This document shows positions 62,795 through 64,000 of a DNA stretch of 64,000 nt, piece by piece. Made by a program: the position numbers and the translations under genes. Every line of letters begins with the position of its first letter. The stretch's first letter is position 1. The notes beneath the pieces are model-generated. The model had not been told where the DNA came from. It made no database searches and saw only the letters and a program-made list of their open reading frames with translations. The stretch spans positions 1,403,501 to 1,467,500 of the forward strand of contig NZ_CP152017.1 of assembly GCF_038618305.1 (NCBI RefSeq), written 5' to 3'. Origin of the DNA: Sporosarcina sp. FSL K6-2383 (GTDB lineage: Bacteria; Bacillota; Bacilli; Bacillales_A; Planococcaceae).

Positions 62795-63892
62795 ATGCGT
62801 TCACTGGAAAGTAAGTTGAAAACGTTGTTTATCGTTTCGGCCGTGGCGCTGTCATTCATAGGATTGGTTTTCGTCCATTCAGCGGGCTCATACTGGGGAG
62901 CTGTCCATTACGTAGATTCTTCACCATTCATCGTAAAACAAGCTATTTATATGGCGGTATCGATCGGCATTGCCATTGTCATAATGAAAAGTCCATTAAC
63001 ATCCAACCCGAAAATGTGGACGGTATTCTATTCGGTTATGATCATACTACTTGTTGCAGTCCTTATACCTGGTATCGGGGCCGTAAGAAATGGATCTCAA
63101 AGTTGGATTGCTTTTGGTCCCTTTAGTATACAACCTGCCGAATTCATTAAGGTTGCACTCATCGGCAAGCTGGCTTGCAGTATGAATGATACGGCCGGGA
63201 AAGGCATTTTCCGACTAAGTCATTTCGGTTTAATCCTCCTGCCGGCAGGTCTCATCATGCTTCAACCGGATCTTGGTTCCGCGGTCATTATGATTGTTTC
63301 GGCTTTCGTCATATTATTCATCGCTGGCTACCCATTAAAGTTCTTTGCATTTCTAGGTGGTGGAGGAATTGCTGCCTTTATCGCTTTAATTGCAGCAGCA
63401 CCGTATCGTTTAGATCGTATCAAGTCATATATTGACCCTTGGAGTGATCCGCGTGGAACAGGTTTTCAAGGGATTCAGTCGCTATTTGCTATCGCTCCTG
63501 GTGGATTGGTCGGGCATGGCTATGGTAACAGTCGTCAGAAGTATTTATATTTGCCAGAGCCGCAAAATGATTTCATCTTTTCGATTATTGCGGAGGAAAC
63601 GGGATTCATCGGTGCGACTGTGGTGTTATTACTATTTGTCATGCTATTGGTGACAACGTTTGGTATCGCTATTCGAACGAAAGGACGCTATGCATTTCTG
63701 ATGGTCGCTGGAATGGGTTCGATGATTCTTTTTCAAACCTTTTTGAATGTAGGCGTTGTATCGGGACTATTGCCTGTAACAGGTGTCACACTGCCGTTCA
63801 TCAGCTACGGGGGATCGTCTTTAATGACGACTTGGATGGCGGCTGGAACTATTATGCATTTTACAAGTAATAATAAGAAGAAGCTAGGTTGA
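62795..63892 (+). CDS. spoVE: SEDS glycosyltransferase SpoVE (FtsW/RodA family)
   Basis: 365 residues, ten helices: GLVFVHSAGSYWGA, RNGSQSWIAFGPFSIQPAEFIKVALI, LQPDLGSAVIM, GHGYGNSRQKYLYLPEPQNDFIFSIIAEETG, TGVTLPFISYGGSSLM. Location between murD and divIB is that of spoVE in B. subtilis. The annotated ATG 62795 is only 1 nt after GGAAGG; a CTG at 62804 or TTG at 62816 has better spacing, so the start is uncertain. Confidence 0.9.
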   Translation: MRSLESKLKTLFIVSAVALSFIGLVFVHSAGSYWGAVHYVDSSPFIVKQAIYMAVSIGIAIVIMKSPLTSNPKMWTVFYSVMIILLVAVLIPGIGAVRNGSQSWIAFGPFSIQPAEFIKVALIGKLACSMNDTAGKGIFRLSHFGLILLPAGLIMLQPDLGSAVIMIVSAFVILFIAGYPLKFFAFLGGGGIAAFIALIAAAPYRLDRIKSYIDPWSDPRGTGFQGIQSLFAIAPGGLVGHGYGNSRQKYLYLPEPQNDFIFSIIAEETGFIGATVVLLLFVMLLVTTFGIAIRTKGRYAFLMVAGMGSMILFQTFLNVGVVSGLLPVTGVTLPFISYGGSSLMTTWMAAGTIMHFTSNNKKKLG

Positions 63893-63908
63893 GAAAGGAG
63901 AGGCAGAT

Positions 63909-64000
63909 ATGGACAAAGTCATTGATATTGAAGACCGAATCCCTTCCATGCGGGAGAAGCGTCGCAGGAAGACGAACAAGAAATTCCTGTTCATGTTGAT
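63909..64000 (+). CDS. divIB: Cell division protein DivIB/FtsQ, N-terminal part (cut by window edge)
   Basis: ATG 63909 has AAAGGAGAGG 6 nt upstream. The first 30 residues (starts MDKVIDIEDRIPSMREKRRR, continues KTNKKFLFML) form the basic cytosolic N-terminus before the membrane helix of DivIB. Assignment rests mainly on position after spoVE and on this pattern. Confidence 0.75.
   Translation, partial: MDKVIDIEDRIPSMREKRRRKTNKKFLFML

Overview
The window reads as an ordinary chromosomal segment of a low-to-moderate-GC, spore-forming Bacillales. The gene order closely follows the Bacillus subtilis stretch rnjA - pdhABCD - yktAB - suhB - typA - ylaN - ftsW - pycA - ctaABCDEFG - ylbC..ylbN - rpmF - panE - mraZ..divIB. 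Several traits point to the family Planococcaceae (a Sporosarcina- or Lysinibacillus-like organism). These are a murE-like gene outside the dcw cluster, an acyl-CoA carboxylase operon inserted after rpmF, missing ylaJ/ylaK and ylbD/ylbE, and many dispersed hairpin repeats. The species assignment is inference; no rRNA or tRNA gene lies in the window.

Layout. 1-1437 (minus): rnjA (cut by the window edge), rpoY, a possible 23-residue basic peptide gene, and def. 1741-7529: ykyA and the pyruvate dehydrogenase operon pdhABCD. 7777-12383: a lipoprotein polysaccharide deacetylase, a nitronate monooxygenase-like flavoprotein, yktA, yktB, a small ykzI-position gene, suhB and ylaF. 12482-21146: typA, ylaH, ylaI, ylaL, ylaN, ftsW and pycA. 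21236-29219: heme A synthesis, the caa3-type cytochrome oxidase and its assembly factors. 29482-35435: an AI-2E-family permease, a YugN-like protein, a CAP-domain protein, a divergent pair of a DapG-like aspartokinase and a MurE-like ligase, and ylbF. 35436-38136: an AT-rich accessory stretch of tiny genes separated by palindromes, with one frameshifted zinc-finger gene. 38137-46715: a degenerate glycerophosphodiesterase-like protein, ylbG, rsmD, coaD, ylbJ, ylbL, ylbM, ylbN and rpmF. 46922-52396: an enoyl-CoA hydratase-like protein, a three-subunit acyl-CoA carboxylase under a perfect CcpA (cre) match, panE and a DUF3397 protein. 52487-64000: bshC, then the division and cell-wall cluster mraZ-rsmH-ftsL-pbpB-spoVD-mraY-murD-spoVE-divIB, with murE missing between spoVD and mraY.

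How the genes work together. Central carbon flow (PdhABCD to acetyl-CoA, PycA to oxaloacetate) sits beside aerobic respiration (CtaA-G). The second half is dominated by envelope growth and division. The aspartokinase/MurE pair outside the dcw cluster could supply a diaminopimelate-type peptide stem, for instance for spore cortex.

The most unusual material is intergenic. (i) A modular repeat family (copies at about 10.6, 11.2, 27.5, 30.6, 34.8 and 51.0 kb plus fragments) has a hairpin that differs completely between copies yet stays self-complementary, and a body whose stems show compensatory changes. (ii) A second family (15.1, 29.3, 35.6 and 38.0 kb) has a central hairpin with interchangeable stem and conserved tip; one copy has 14-bp terminal inverted repeats. 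(iii) Two four-unit arrays are built on a CTACC core repeated at exactly 21-bp spacing (7.63-7.71 and 46.79-46.87 kb). (iv) A cassette-like row of small genes carries a palindrome after most stop codons. I found no CRISPR array, prophage, transposase or recognised defence system.
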